Assembly (NCBI GenBank): GCA_947588785.1
Contig: CANPZN010000007.1
Coordinates: 1-46,427 of the forward strand
Direction: 5' to 3'
Source: Candidatus Gastranaerophilales bacterium
GTDB taxonomy: Bacteria; Cyanobacteriota; Vampirovibrionia; Gastranaerophilales; Gastranaerophilaceae
Length of the DNA stretch: 46,427 bases
Positions 29,839 to 38,831 of the stretch are shown one piece after another (the first letter of the stretch is position 1; every line of letters begins with the position of its first letter). Below the pieces are notes generated by a model that worked only from the letters and a program-made list of their open reading frames with translations, was not told the DNA's origin and ran no database searches. The translations under genes and the position numbers were made by a program.

Positions 29839-30060
29839 ATGTTTATAAAAAATAAATTATACCAAGTAAAAAAGCCTTCAAATACAACAGCAAGTACCAT
29901 TGTTGATGATACTTCAAAAATAATAAAAACAACTCTATCTCAAAATATTACAGAATTAGAAGAATTCACAAAACAAGTAAAGAAAATTCAATCAAGTCAG
30001 AATGAACTTATAAAAAGTCTGGAGAAATTAGCACAATCTGCACAAATAACAAAAAAATAG
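29839..30060 (+). CDS. Small coiled-coil hypothetical protein
   Basis: The 73-residue product has AGGTAAT a few nt before its ATG. The first 25 residues are polar. The rest (IIKTTLSQNITELEEFTKQVKKIQSS and so on) is a long amphipathic helix, probably a coiled coil. There is no signal peptide. It lies 50 nt after holB and about 57 nt before the nitrilase-family gene. A real gene is likely but its function is unknown. Confidence 0.6.
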   Translation: MFIKNKLYQVKKPSNTTASTIVDDTSKIIKTTLSQNITELEEFTKQVKKIQSSQNELIKSLEKLAQSAQITKK

Positions 30061-30082
30061 TTTCTTTTTAAAATTTTCTGAT

Positions 30083-30111
30083 TTGATAAGAAGTTAATTT
30101 TGAAGTACAAT
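30083..30111 (+). promoter_or_regulatory. Candidate promoter of the nitrilase-family gene, leaderless
   Basis: TTGATA (30083-30088), a 17-nt spacer and TACAAT (30106-30111) stand exactly 6 nt before the ATG at 30118. There is no Shine-Dalgarno sequence in the interval. Confidence 0.55.
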
Positions 30112-30117
30112 TTGATT

Positions 30118-30924
30118 ATGAAAATCAAATTATTAATAGTACAACTGGAAGCAGTTGCAGGGGATATAGATTCAAACATAAAAAAAGCTGAAAAACTTTT
30201 AAATGAAAGTAATCAAGATAAAGCTGATCTTATTATTTTGCCAGAATTATGGACAACAGGTTGGGATTGCCCTAATTTTAATAAATATTCCGAAGAAATT
30301 TTTACATCTAAAACATATAATTTCTTAAAAAAAATTGCATTAAAGTATAATTCCAATATAATAGGCGGAAGTGCAATACTTCACACTTCTGGCGAAAAAG
30401 ACAGAAACACAAGTATAATTTTAGACAGAAAAGGTAATTTCTTAGCAAAATACGATAAATTTCACCTTTTTTCGCATCGTGGTCAATCGGAAGGAAAATA
30501 TTTAGAATCAGGCACTAAACCATTAATTGTAAAAACAGATATAGGAAAAATTGGCATTTCAATTTGTTATGACATAAGATTTCCTGAATTATTTCGATTA
30601 TACACATTTAATAATACAGATTTTATAATTAATATAGCTGCGTGGCCGAAAAAATATAAAGATGAATATATCATTTTATCAAAAGCTCGTGCTATTGAAA
30701 ATCAAACATTTTTTATTACATCTTGTCTTACAGGTAAAATTAATGATAATTTTAACTTTTCAGGAAATTCAGCAGTATATGATTACATGGGAAGAACTAT
30801 CGGCAGTCTTGATGAAGAAGAAAAAGTTTTAAATATTAACTTAGATTTAGATTCAATGAAAGAATATAGAGAACAAATGCCAATTTTAAAAGATACAAAA
30901 AAAACTTATAAAATAACGGAGTGA
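30118..30924 (+). CDS. Nitrilase-superfamily carbon-nitrogen hydrolase (omega-amidase-like)
   Basis: The 268-residue hydrolase has the Glu-Lys-Cys triad at Glu43 (LPELWTTGW), Lys114 (KYDKFHLF) and Cys150 (GISICYDIRFPELFR). The LPELW/YDIRFPE form is that of the omega-amidase/NIT2 and YafV-type branch, which deaminates alpha-ketoglutaramate and similar acids in metabolite repair. Substrate specificity is inferred from this likeness. The ATG at 30118 is preferred over an in-frame TTG 18 nt earlier because it starts the conserved beta strand and sits 6 nt after a -10 box. It runs directly into the carboxypeptidase gene (2 nt from stop to start). Confidence 0.87.
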   Translation: MKIKLLIVQLEAVAGDIDSNIKKAEKLLNESNQDKADLIILPELWTTGWDCPNFNKYSEEIFTSKTYNFLKKIALKYNSNIIGGSAILHTSGEKDRNTSIILDRKGNFLAKYDKFHLFSHRGQSEGKYLESGTKPLIVKTDIGKIGISICYDIRFPELFRLYTFNNTDFIINIAAWPKKYKDEYIILSKARAIENQTFFITSCLTGKINDNFNFSGNSAVYDYMGRTIGSLDEEEKVLNINLDLDSMKEYREQMPILKDTKKTYKITE

Positions 30925-30926
30925 TC

Positions 30927-32282
30927 ATGAATAAAATAATTAAATTTTTTATATTTACATTAATAATACTTATAAATACAAATGAATGTTTTGCCCTTTC
31001 AACAGGTAAAATAGATAAATTAATTAAAAATTCTCAATTAAATGAAACTTCAACAATTTCAATCTCCGTCAAAAATCTTGAAAATGGAAATACAGAATAT
31101 GAATACAATTCCAAAAAATATCTTCATCCTGCCTCAACTCTAAAAATATTTACTACTTATGCAGCTTTAAATGTTTTAGGATATGATTATACTTTTAAAA
31201 CAGGATTTTACAAAGATTCAAATAATAATTTATATATAAAACTCGGAGCTGATCCTTTACTAACAACAGCTCAACTTAATGAAGCATTTTCACAACTAAA
31301 AACATTTTCTTCATTTGAAAATTTATATTTTGATGACAGCATTATTGATAAAAAAGAATTTTCAACAGGTTGGATGTGGGATGATGATGTAAATCCATAT
31401 ACTCCTAAGGTAAGTGCATATAATCTTGATAAAAATATCATCACTGCCACTTTAGTTAAAAATTCAGACAACATAAAAATTGAAAATAATTCTCAATATC
31501 CAATGACATTAATAAATTTAATGTCTTTAAATAATAATAAAGAATATATTGAAATGAATCGCTATAATTGGAATACTCCTGAAGTTACAGAAATTTCAGG
31601 TTCTGTTATGAATACAATAAAAATAGCAATACCATTAAGCAGTATGAGACGATATTTTATTTATACAATTGAAAAACTTCTTGATACGAATAATATAAAA
31701 ATTAATTCCACATTATATGCTTCAAAAATAACTCCAAATGATGCAACTTTAATTTATGAAATTAAAAATCCAATTAACTTAATAATTCCTGAAATATTAC
31801 AAAATAGTAATAACTTAATGGCTGAAACCGTATTTAAGTTATCAGGCGGGAAAAAATATAATTCTACAGCTTCAGAACAACTGGCTATCAACAATTTTAA
31901 TGAATTCTATAATTCAATCGGAATTGACACACACAACATTATTATAAAAGACGGTTCCGGAGTTTCCAGAAATAACCTTGTTTATACTGATTGGATAACA
32001 ACTGCTTTAAATAAGTTGTATAAATTACAAGAATTTAAAAGATACAGTGAATATATGGCACAGCCGGGAGATGGTACTTTATCAAAAAGATTATACGATT
32101 TAAGAGGTGAAGCTCGTTTAAAGACAGGATCATTATCAAATGTAAGCGGTATTATCGGCTATGTAAAATCAAAAGACGGGAAAACATACTCTGTTGCTAT
32201 TTTAATACAAAATTTCACAAAACCAAATTCTGAAATTAAAACCTTTGAAGATGATATTATAAAATTGATTTATAACCAATAG
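30927..32282 (+). CDS. dacB: D-alanyl-D-alanine carboxypeptidase/endopeptidase, PBP4 type (peptidase S13)
   Basis: The exported, roughly 451-residue low-molecular-weight penicillin-binding protein trims or opens peptidoglycan cross-links. It has a signal peptide ending at CFA before LSTG. The active-site motifs are Ser70-x-x-Lys73 (HPASTLKIFTTY), SNN in NSNNLMAETVFKLSGG, and KTG in ARLKTGSLSNVSGIIGY. SGVSR follows the FNEFYNSIGI region, as in S13 enzymes. The insert between SxxK and SxN has the usual domain II/III size. The start is the ATG at 30927, 5 nt after GGAG; a GTG two codons earlier overlaps the upstream stop. It is probably co-transcribed with the nitrilase-family gene. Confidence 0.92.
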   Translation: MNKIIKFFIFTLIILINTNECFALSTGKIDKLIKNSQLNETSTISISVKNLENGNTEYEYNSKKYLHPASTLKIFTTYAALNVLGYDYTFKTGFYKDSNNNLYIKLGADPLLTTAQLNEAFSQLKTFSSFENLYFDDSIIDKKEFSTGWMWDDDVNPYTPKVSAYNLDKNIITATLVKNSDNIKIENNSQYPMTLINLMSLNNNKEYIEMNRYNWNTPEVTEISGSVMNTIKIAIPLSSMRRYFIYTIEKLLDTNNIKINSTLYASKITPNDATLIYEIKNPINLIIPEILQNSNNLMAETVFKLSGGKKYNSTASEQLAINNFNEFYNSIGIDTHNIIIKDGSGVSRNNLVYTDWITTALNKLYKLQEFKRYSEYMAQPGDGTLSKRLYDLRGEARLKTGSLSNVSGIIGYVKSKDGKTYSVAILIQNFTKPNSEIKTFEDDIIKLIYNQ

Positions 32283-32358
32283 ATTTATTTAAGCAGGCAA
32301 TTAATTTTTTATATTTGTAATATATACTTCCAATATTAAATTAAATGGAGATAAACAT

Positions 32359-32760
32359 ATGACAAACAAATTGGAAATATATAAATGCAATGTATGCGGA
32401 AATATAATAGAAGTTATTAACCCCGGAGAAGGTGAACTTGTTTGTTGTTCATTACCAATGGAACATCTGGAAGAAAAAAAAGAAGATTCTCAATTTCAAG
32501 AAAAACATGTTCCAATTATATCAACAGAAGGTGAAAATAAGATTATAAGAGTCGGCTCAATTCCTCACCCTATGGAACAAAATCATTATATTATTTTTAT
32601 AGAAGCAATATCTCCTGATAAAAAATATATAAAACGAAAATATTTAAGTCCAAATGAAGAACCTAAATTAGATTTAAAATCGACTTGCAATTATGACAAT
32701 TTTACCGCACGTGAATTATGTAATATACATGGATTATGGACTAATGAATATAATAATTAA
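32359..32760 (+). CDS. Superoxide reductase (desulfoferrodoxin)
   Basis: The 133-residue protein reduces superoxide to hydrogen peroxide without making oxygen, a typical defence of anaerobes. Both iron centres are complete. The desulforedoxin-type centre I has Cys10, Cys13, Cys29 and Cys30. Centre II has His50 (KHVP), His70 and His76 (PHPMEQNH), Cys121 and His124 (LCNIHGLW). This is the two-iron class. The ATG follows GGAGA. Its stop overlaps by 3 bases the stop of the HD-GYP-like gene on the other strand, with no terminator between. Confidence 0.95.
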   Translation: MTNKLEIYKCNVCGNIIEVINPGEGELVCCSLPMEHLEEKKEDSQFQEKHVPIISTEGENKIIRVGSIPHPMEQNHYIIFIEAISPDKKYIKRKYLSPNEEPKLDLKSTCNYDNFTARELCNIHGLWTNEYNN

Positions 32761-34130
32761 CTATTCTTTAAATCAACTAATATATTAACCAACTCAGGAT
32801 CCCACTTTGAACCGGATTCTTCACGAATTATATTCAATGCATTTTCTTTAGAAAGAGCATGCCTGTATTTTCTTTCTGAAGTCAAAGCACTATACGCATC
32901 TGATAATGCTATTATTCTTGAACCTAAAGGAATACTATATCCTTTTAAACCTTCCGGTTCACCTTTACCATCCCAACGTTCTTTATGATAATTTATATAT
33001 GGTACAACTTCAGACAAGAAATTAATACTCATTAATATACTTACACCAACATTCGGATGATTTTGAAGTTTTTCCCAATCTTCTGCCGATAATTTTTCTT
33101 TTTTATTAAAAAGTTCCTCCGGTAATGTTATTTTACCTATATTTCTTAATAAAGCTGCATAATATATTAAATCTTTTGTTTTTTCGTTTAAATTAAGTAC
33201 TGTAGAAATTTCTCTGGCAAGATCAGCTACTTCTTGAGAATAATTATTCTTAAAATTGCTCTTTGCATCTACGGCTTTTGCAAGATGTTCAACAAAACCT
33301 TGTTGTTCACTGCTTAAGTCACCGATTAAAGCCGTTAACTCCGCTCTGTTATTTTGCAACTGAGAAAGATTTACATCTTTTTGATTTATCAATTTATCAG
33401 TTTCTTCCGTCATTTTTTCTAAAGACATCGATGTAGCAAATAATTTTGCAGTTATTGTCAATAAATCTATAAATTCACCGGATAATTTTTTTTCTGTGTA
33501 ATTCTCAACAACTATCACTCCAACCTTTTCCATATTATTACACATCGGTACAGCTAAATAATATTGAACTTTATCTTCTGATAACATTAATATCGGTTTA
33601 AATTTATCATCTTCTATTACATTTTTTATTTCTATTTTCTTACTTGTTTTATATGCCAATGATACATAATTTTCATCATTTAATTTATAACCTATTTCTG
33701 AATCATATATATCATCATTAAATCTTAATGACGAACCGACTAATATCAAATCATTTTGAGTTATATCCAAGCCCATTGCATTTTCTTTTGATAAAAATAT
33801 ATGACAAGCATCTATTTCTAACATCTGTTTTATTGTTTTAGCTATTGCATTATATATAACATAATCTTCTTTACTGCTAAAACCCAATATTTTTAATGTA
33901 TTATCTATTGAATAAATTGAAATAAGTTCTCTTAATTGTTTTTTCAAACTTTCTATTTTATTTACATTTGTTTTACCTATTTTTTGAACTAATTCATCTG
34001 ATATTAAATGTTCAGAAATGAAATCGCCCAAATTTAATGCAAAAATTTCCTCTAACGGATCAGACTCCAGTGAAATTTCACTTCTTGCAAAAACTGATAC
34101 ATTTTTATTTTCTTTTTTTTCGTCAGTCAT
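32757..34130 (-). CDS. GAF and degenerate HD-GYP domain protein
   Basis: The 457-residue cytoplasmic protein has an N-terminal helical region, a GAF domain (about 75-240) and a short coiled coil. A C-terminal domain follows that aligns along its whole length with HD-GYP cyclic-di-GMP phosphodiesterases: YAALLRNIGKITLPEELFNK, NHPNVGVSIL, NYHKERWDGKGEPEGLKGYSIPLGSRIIALSDAYSALTSERKYRHALS. Key residues are changed. The first ligand His is Tyr297, the metal-binding HD pair is Arg329-Asn330, and GYP is GEP (Glu391). The His of NHP and the Asp of SDAY remain. It is therefore probably not an active phosphodiesterase and may act as a sensor or binding protein. The start ATG follows AAGGAT. Confidence 0.9.
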   Translation of the reverse strand: MTDEKKENKNVSVFARSEISLESDPLEEIFALNLGDFISEHLISDELVQKIGKTNVNKIESLKKQLRELISIYSIDNTLKILGFSSKEDYVIYNAIAKTIKQMLEIDACHIFLSKENAMGLDITQNDLILVGSSLRFNDDIYDSEIGYKLNDENYVSLAYKTSKKIEIKNVIEDDKFKPILMLSEDKVQYYLAVPMCNNMEKVGVIVVENYTEKKLSGEFIDLLTITAKLFATSMSLEKMTEETDKLINQKDVNLSQLQNNRAELTALIGDLSSEQQGFVEHLAKAVDAKSNFKNNYSQEVADLAREISTVLNLNEKTKDLIYYAALLRNIGKITLPEELFNKKEKLSAEDWEKLQNHPNVGVSILMSINFLSEVVPYINYHKERWDGKGEPEGLKGYSIPLGSRIIALSDAYSALTSERKYRHALSKENALNIIREESGSKWDPELVNILVDLKNS

Positions 34131-34293
34131 TTATTATCCTTACCATTTTAAACTTATTCCGAACTATTATATTCTACCAATATTTTATAATTTTTATTAT
34201 AATTTAAACAAAATATTATAACCCTTCTATCGGCATATTATAACCTAAACTTTAGTTTTTTTCACAAAATTTCATATTTATGTATGATATTTT

Positions 34294-36669
34294 CTATAAT
34301 TCTGAATTTTTTAATATTATGTAATTAATAAGCGAAATATCTTTTTGCGGAATAAATTTTAAATTATATAAATCATTTAACGGTATATCACATTCAGCCA
34401 TTATCGGTGTTCTTTTATTTAATCCTGTGTCGTGCTGTCTTGAATTTTCCTCTATCTCGCTCGAGTGCTTCACTGCACTTCGTTTGTCGTTCAGCTCGCC
34501 CTCACATTCTCGGGTTCGCTCGCTTTCTCTCGTCTTCACCTTACGGAAAATTCGCTCATCACTACCATAAAGTTGTTCATTTTTAATACCGTTAGAATCA
34601 TAATATTTGCAGTTTGAATTTGAATAATTTTTAATATTAGTAGTTTGTGCATTTATTGAAGCAGTTATTATATAGTTATAAGATTGTAAATTATATTTTT
34701 TTATATCATCTATTGGAATTTTATCCATCATAAACCCTAAAAGTTTAAGTTTTTCTATATAATATACAGGACTCCCTATTTTTTGAGCAATAAATGCTAT
34801 TTTTGCTTTATCTTGGTTATTCATATTTTTAAAATATCGGAATATTATTTTTTCATCACTTATATTTGTATATTCTTTATCCGTATTAATCAGTATAAAT
34901 GGTTTATAAAAAGTAAGAATAATAAAATATATAGCAATAAGGCATGAAATTATCCATTTATATATATTTCTATTATCTTTTATATAAGATAAAGCTATAA
35001 CAGGAGTTGCAATTACTACAAAAGTTGCAAGGTATCTGAGATTATACTTTGTATATATCATAATACCCGTAAATATAAGAATATTTAAAATAAACATTAT
35101 AGAAAACATTAATAATATTCTATATTTTTTAGAATTAGTTTTTCTAAAAGATAAAATCAAAGAAGGTAAAAATGCAAAAAGTCCCAATGCACCAAGAGCT
35201 GATGAATTAATACTTAAGTTATTGTCAAACTCAAAATTTCCTTTAAATATATCTGACATATAACTATCTGGAGTTTCTCCAATAATATTTATTATTAAAT
35301 TCTGCATTTTAGTTATAAAATCATTGTATAAATCAAAAATTGAAATCCCTGAAAAATCGAATATTGCAAATATATATTTTATAAGACAGCATATATATCC
35401 TTTGAATCCGCCTTGAAATTTATTAATCATATATAATTCATAATTTGAAAACGGATTATTAAAATCAATAATATTTAAAACATAATTATAACTTGAAAAA
35501 ATAATAAAATTTATTACAAATATTCCTGTAAATAAGATTATTTCTTTTTTATTAAATCCAATGTCGCAACCTGCTGCCGAATGTCTTGAACTTTTCTGTA
35601 TCACACTTTGCTTTGTATAGGATAATAAGTTCTCTTCCGGCTTTGTGTTGTCAATCACTTTACCCTCCCATATTCCGGTTTGCTCACTTTCATTATTGTG
35701 ATCTTTTCTCAAACATTCTATATTGGATGAATAAAAATAAGAAATAATACATAAAAGAAAAGCAACGGAAGGTAATACTATAATTGCAGTTACTTTTGAA
35801 CCTGCTGCAAGTGCCAGGGCAAGAGCAGAAAAATAAAAAGGTATTTTTTCCTTATACTTCACTGAAATTAAATATAAATATACAGATGATAAAATAAAAA
35901 AACCTATAATTAGATCAGAAAGCGGATTATAACTCATTATTGCAATAATGACAAAAGATGAAAATACAAATATTGCCCAGATTCTTCGTCTTATACAAAA
36001 TCCGATTTCCCCTAAAATATTATATATTAAGTACAATACACCTATATATGAAACAAAAGAAAATATTCCTATACCTTTTTCATCTTTATTAAACATTAAT
36101 ACCCAACTATAGAGTAAATCAATATTTACAGGCATAATAATTTCTCTTGAATCAGGAGTATAAAAATGATTAATACTTCCTTGCCAAAGCCAGGCAGTTA
36201 CTCTCGGTAGATAATAAGACAGAGAATCACCGAACAGTTCCGAGTTATATATTAAAACTAATATTTTTGACAAAATTAAAATACAAAATAAATAAAATAA
36301 TATTATAAGTATTCTATCTTGCTTTAATACTTTATAAATTTTTTTCATTTTTAGATTACATGCACAAAAAAAATTACTCAAAGATTCTTTTAAAATCCCC
36401 ACTCCGAAATTTTGCCCACCTTCCTTATTGAAATATTTTCTCGAACAGAATATAAATGAGCTACAAAAAACAATAATATTCCCAACAAGAAAAGGAATTT
36501 TTCTCATCATTCCAAATAAAGATAATACCTCAAATATCAATACTATTTGAGAAATAAAGATAAGTAACAGATACAGAATCCTGCCGTTTTTATTTTTTTG
36601 TTTTGATATCAAGTAATTTGTGATAAAAGAAGAAGAAATAAAAATTAATATAAAAGAAGCTAATAACAT
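34294..36669 (-). CDS. Polytopic GT-C-type glycosyltransferase carrying two in-frame repeat insertions
   Basis: The 791-residue membrane protein has about 12 hydrophobic helices. The first extracytoplasmic loop contains FGDSLSYYLPRVTAWLWQGS, with the acidic residue and YLPR arrangement of ArnT/PMT-like GT-C enzymes that transfer sugars from polyprenyl phosphates. The exact substrate is unknown. Two polar segments look foreign: residues about 317-371 (with SRHSAAGCDIGFNKK) between helices, and about 699-753 (with RESERTRECEGELNDKRS) near the C-terminus. At the DNA level both carry the dispersed repeat terminus near TGTCGC and are richer in GC than their flanks, yet the frame stays open. The ATG at 36669 follows AAGGTAG, 4 nt after queA. 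Confidence 0.82.
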   Translation of the reverse strand: MLLASFILIFISSSFITNYLISKQKNKNGRILYLLLIFISQIVLIFEVLSLFGMMRKIPFLVGNIIVFCSSFIFCSRKYFNKEGGQNFGVGILKESLSNFFCACNLKMKKIYKVLKQDRILIILFYLFCILILSKILVLIYNSELFGDSLSYYLPRVTAWLWQGSINHFYTPDSREIIMPVNIDLLYSWVLMFNKDEKGIGIFSFVSYIGVLYLIYNILGEIGFCIRRRIWAIFVFSSFVIIAIMSYNPLSDLIIGFFILSSVYLYLISVKYKEKIPFYFSALALALAAGSKVTAIIVLPSVAFLLCIISYFYSSNIECLRKDHNNESEQTGIWEGKVIDNTKPEENLLSYTKQSVIQKSSRHSAAGCDIGFNKKEIILFTGIFVINFIIFSSYNYVLNIIDFNNPFSNYELYMINKFQGGFKGYICCLIKYIFAIFDFSGISIFDLYNDFITKMQNLIINIIGETPDSYMSDIFKGNFEFDNNLSINSSALGALGLFAFLPSLILSFRKTNSKKYRILLMFSIMFILNILIFTGIMIYTKYNLRYLATFVVIATPVIALSYIKDNRNIYKWIISCLIAIYFIILTFYKPFILINTDKEYTNISDEKIIFRYFKNMNNQDKAKIAFIAQKIGSPVYYIEKLKLLGFMMDKIPIDDIKKYNLQSYNYIITASINAQTTNIKNYSNSNCKYYDSNGIKNEQLYGSDERIFRKVKTRESERTRECEGELNDKRSAVKHSSEIEENSRQHDTGLNKRTPIMAECDIPLNDLYNLKFIPQKDISLINYIILKNSEL
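34418..34570. repeat. Dispersed repeat element inserted in the GT-C glycosyltransferase gene, distal copy
   Basis: The segment starts TTTAATCCTGTGTCGT (34418-34433) and ends near CTTACGGAAAATTCGCTCATC. The interior is rich in CTCG/TCGC and contains an AGTGC...GCACT hairpin. GC content is conspicuously above the flanking AT-rich coding sequence. It is read through in frame on the minus strand as a charged peptide. Confidence 0.65.
35552..35720. repeat. Dispersed repeat element inserted in the GT-C glycosyltransferase gene, proximal copy
   Basis: The segment starts TTAAATCCAATGTCGC (35552-35567) and continues with AACCTGCTGCCGAATGTC, resembling the other termini of the family. The right boundary is uncertain. 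It encodes a polar loop between two membrane helices. Confidence 0.55.
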
Positions 36670-36673
36670 AAAG

Positions 36674-37711
36674 CTACCTTATTAACATACAATCACCATA
36701 GCTGTAGAATCTGTATTTATTTTTAATTGCCTCATCATAAGCTTGAAATATATACTCTTTCGTTGCAAAAGCACTTACAAGCATTAATAATGTAGATTTA
36801 GGCAAATGGAAATTTGTAATTAATTTATCAACCATTTTAAATTTATACCCCGGGTATATAAATAATTCACTACTATCTTTAACCGGTATAATTTTCCCAT
36901 ATTTATTCATAACAGTTTCAAGAGTACGAACAGAAGTTGTACCAACTGCTACAATATTTTTTCCTTTAGATTTTGCTTCATTTATGATATCAGCAGATTC
37001 TTGAGTAATTTCAAAACTTTCACTATCCATTTTATGATCAAGAATATTTTCACATTTAACCGGCTTAAAAGTACCAAGTCCTACATTTAATGTAACAAAA
37101 CAATGTTCAGTTCCCTGCTGTGATAATTTATCCAATATTTCTTTTGTAAAATGAAGCCCTGCAGTAGGTGCTGCAACTGCTCCGGCATTTTTTGCATAAA
37201 CTGTTTGATATCGATCAAAATCTAATTTTTTATATTCATCATCAGTCATTTTTCTTTCTATATAGGGAGGAAGCGGTATATTACCCACTTTATCCAATAT
37301 TTCAAATATGTTACCCTCATATAGAAGTTTAATTTTCCATTTATCATCATCTTTTCCTATTATTTCAACCGAAAGTTCACTACAAACACATAAAATCATG
37401 CCAGCTTTAACACGTTTAGAAGGTTTTATTAATGCAATCCAAACATCAATATCTATTTGTCTTACAAGTAAAATTTCAATTAATGCACCTGTATTTTTTT
37501 TAGCATACAACCTTGCCGGAATAACTTTTGTATTATTTAAAACCAATAAATCATCAGGAGTTAAAAAATCCGTAATATCACAGAAATGTTTATGAATAAA
37601 ATTTTTATTAACTCGGTCAAGTACCAACATTTTAGACATATCACGTTCTTTTGCCGGTACTTGAGCAATCAATTCTTCAGGTAAATTATAATTAAATTCT
37701 TCTAATTTCAT
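36674..37711 (-). CDS. queA: tRNA preQ1(34) S-adenosylmethionine ribosyltransferase-isomerase
   Basis: QueA transfers and isomerises the ribosyl group of SAM onto preQ1 in tRNA to form epoxyqueuosine, a step of queuosine synthesis. The 345-residue protein shows the N-terminal LEEFNYNLPEELIAQVPAKERDMSKMLVLDR, FLTPDDLLVLNNTKVIPARL, PLPPYIERK, AAPTAGLHFT and YPGYKFKMVDKLITNFHLPKSTLLMLVSAFA, all QueA signatures at the expected positions and length. Its ATG overlaps the yidC stop as TAATG, so translation is coupled. The GT-C gene follows at 4 nt. Confidence 0.97.
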   Translation of the reverse strand: MKLEEFNYNLPEELIAQVPAKERDMSKMLVLDRVNKNFIHKHFCDITDFLTPDDLLVLNNTKVIPARLYAKKNTGALIEILLVRQIDIDVWIALIKPSKRVKAGMILCVCSELSVEIIGKDDDKWKIKLLYEGNIFEILDKVGNIPLPPYIERKMTDDEYKKLDFDRYQTVYAKNAGAVAAPTAGLHFTKEILDKLSQQGTEHCFVTLNVGLGTFKPVKCENILDHKMDSESFEITQESADIINEAKSKGKNIVAVGTTSVRTLETVMNKYGKIIPVKDSSELFIYPGYKFKMVDKLITNFHLPKSTLLMLVSAFATKEYIFQAYDEAIKNKYRFYSYGDCMLIR

Positions 37712-38814
37712 TATTTTTTATCGGTTTCAATGGTTTTTGTTTCAATTGGATTAATAGTTTTTGCATTACTTAAATCTTTTGAGGCAGGAGAATTTTTATG
37801 TAAATCCTCAGCTTCAAGCTGTTTATTTATAACAATAGTTTGAATTATTTGAATAACATTGCTTACAACTAAATATAACAGAACCCCCGCAGGAATTGGA
37901 GCAATAACAAACATAAATATGATCATAATCGGCATCATAGTACTCATCATTTTTTGCATTTGAGCCTGCATAGGATCCTGATTAACGTTTTTATTTGAAG
38001 CCATCATAACTTTTTGAGAAGCCAACATTGTACCTGCGAAAAGCAAGATTAGAAGTAAGATATCGAAATGGAATTGATTTTGAGGTTGATTTGTCGGTAT
38101 AGTAGCAGCTAATATATTATCACGTTTTTCAAAAGTTACATTTTCAACTTCTCTGGTTTTAATATTTTGTATTTCAATTTCAGCTGAAGTTACTTTTTCT
38201 AATTGACTATATTTCAAATCAATATCATCAAGATTAATTTTAAGATCAACAGATTGCCCCGGTTCTATATCACCTTGAATTTTAACGGCATTTTTAGATG
38301 AAATTTTAACATTATCAAGAACTTGATCTCCGAGATTAACTTTAACTTTTTTAAATATTACAAATTTATCACCGCCTGATACACTAAAAACTCCATCATA
38401 TGAATTTCCAGCACTGCCTCTTAAAGTTGCATCCAATCTTTTAATAAACAAGAAATTTGAATTTCCTGCTTCTTGAATAAACTGCGGACTTATTAATGCG
38501 GAATACAATAAAATAAATATCGGCATTTGAATCAATAAAGGAAGACAACCGGCCATCGGATTAAATTTATGTTCTTTATAGAACTCCATCATTTTTCTTT
38601 GAGCCATTTGCGGATCATTTTTATAACGCTCCTGTATTATTTTCATTTTCGGTTGGAGTACTTGCATAGCCTTCATTGAACGTTGTTGTGATAAACCCAA
38701 AGGCCAAACACATATTCTTACAATTACTGTTAATGCAATAATTGCAAGTCCATAACTGCCTGTTATATTATTTAAAGTTTTCAATAATTCAACTGTTAAC
38801 GCTGTGAAATCCAC
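37711..38814 (-). CDS. yidC: Membrane protein insertase YidC/Oxa1 family with extracytoplasmic insertion
   Basis: The 367-residue insertase has the five-helix YidC core. TM1 (about 20-38) bears the groove Arg33. The cytoplasmic hairpin LQPKMKIIQERYKNDPQMAQRKMMEFYKEH follows, then TM2 GCLPLLIQMPIFILLYSALI, then the last helices including PAGVLLYLVVSNVIQIIQT. It lacks the large N-terminal periplasmic domain of proteobacterial YidC. Instead, about 115 residues (131-246) of beta-rich sequence are inserted between TM2 and TM3, where most homologues have a short loop. The start is GTG at 38814 with GGGAG upstream. It lies between a GT2 gene and queA in one minus-strand unit. Confidence 0.94.
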   Translation of the reverse strand: MDFTALTVELLKTLNNITGSYGLAIIALTVIVRICVWPLGLSQQRSMKAMQVLQPKMKIIQERYKNDPQMAQRKMMEFYKEHKFNPMAGCLPLLIQMPIFILLYSALISPQFIQEAGNSNFLFIKRLDATLRGSAGNSYDGVFSVSGGDKFVIFKKVKVNLGDQVLDNVKISSKNAVKIQGDIEPGQSVDLKINLDDIDLKYSQLEKVTSAEIEIQNIKTREVENVTFEKRDNILAATIPTNQPQNQFHFDILLLILLFAGTMLASQKVMMASNKNVNQDPMQAQMQKMMSTMMPIMIIFMFVIAPIPAGVLLYLVVSNVIQIIQTIVINKQLEAEDLHKNSPASKDLSNAKTINPIETKTIETDKK

Positions 38815-38831
38815 TTTTTATATCTCCCTTC

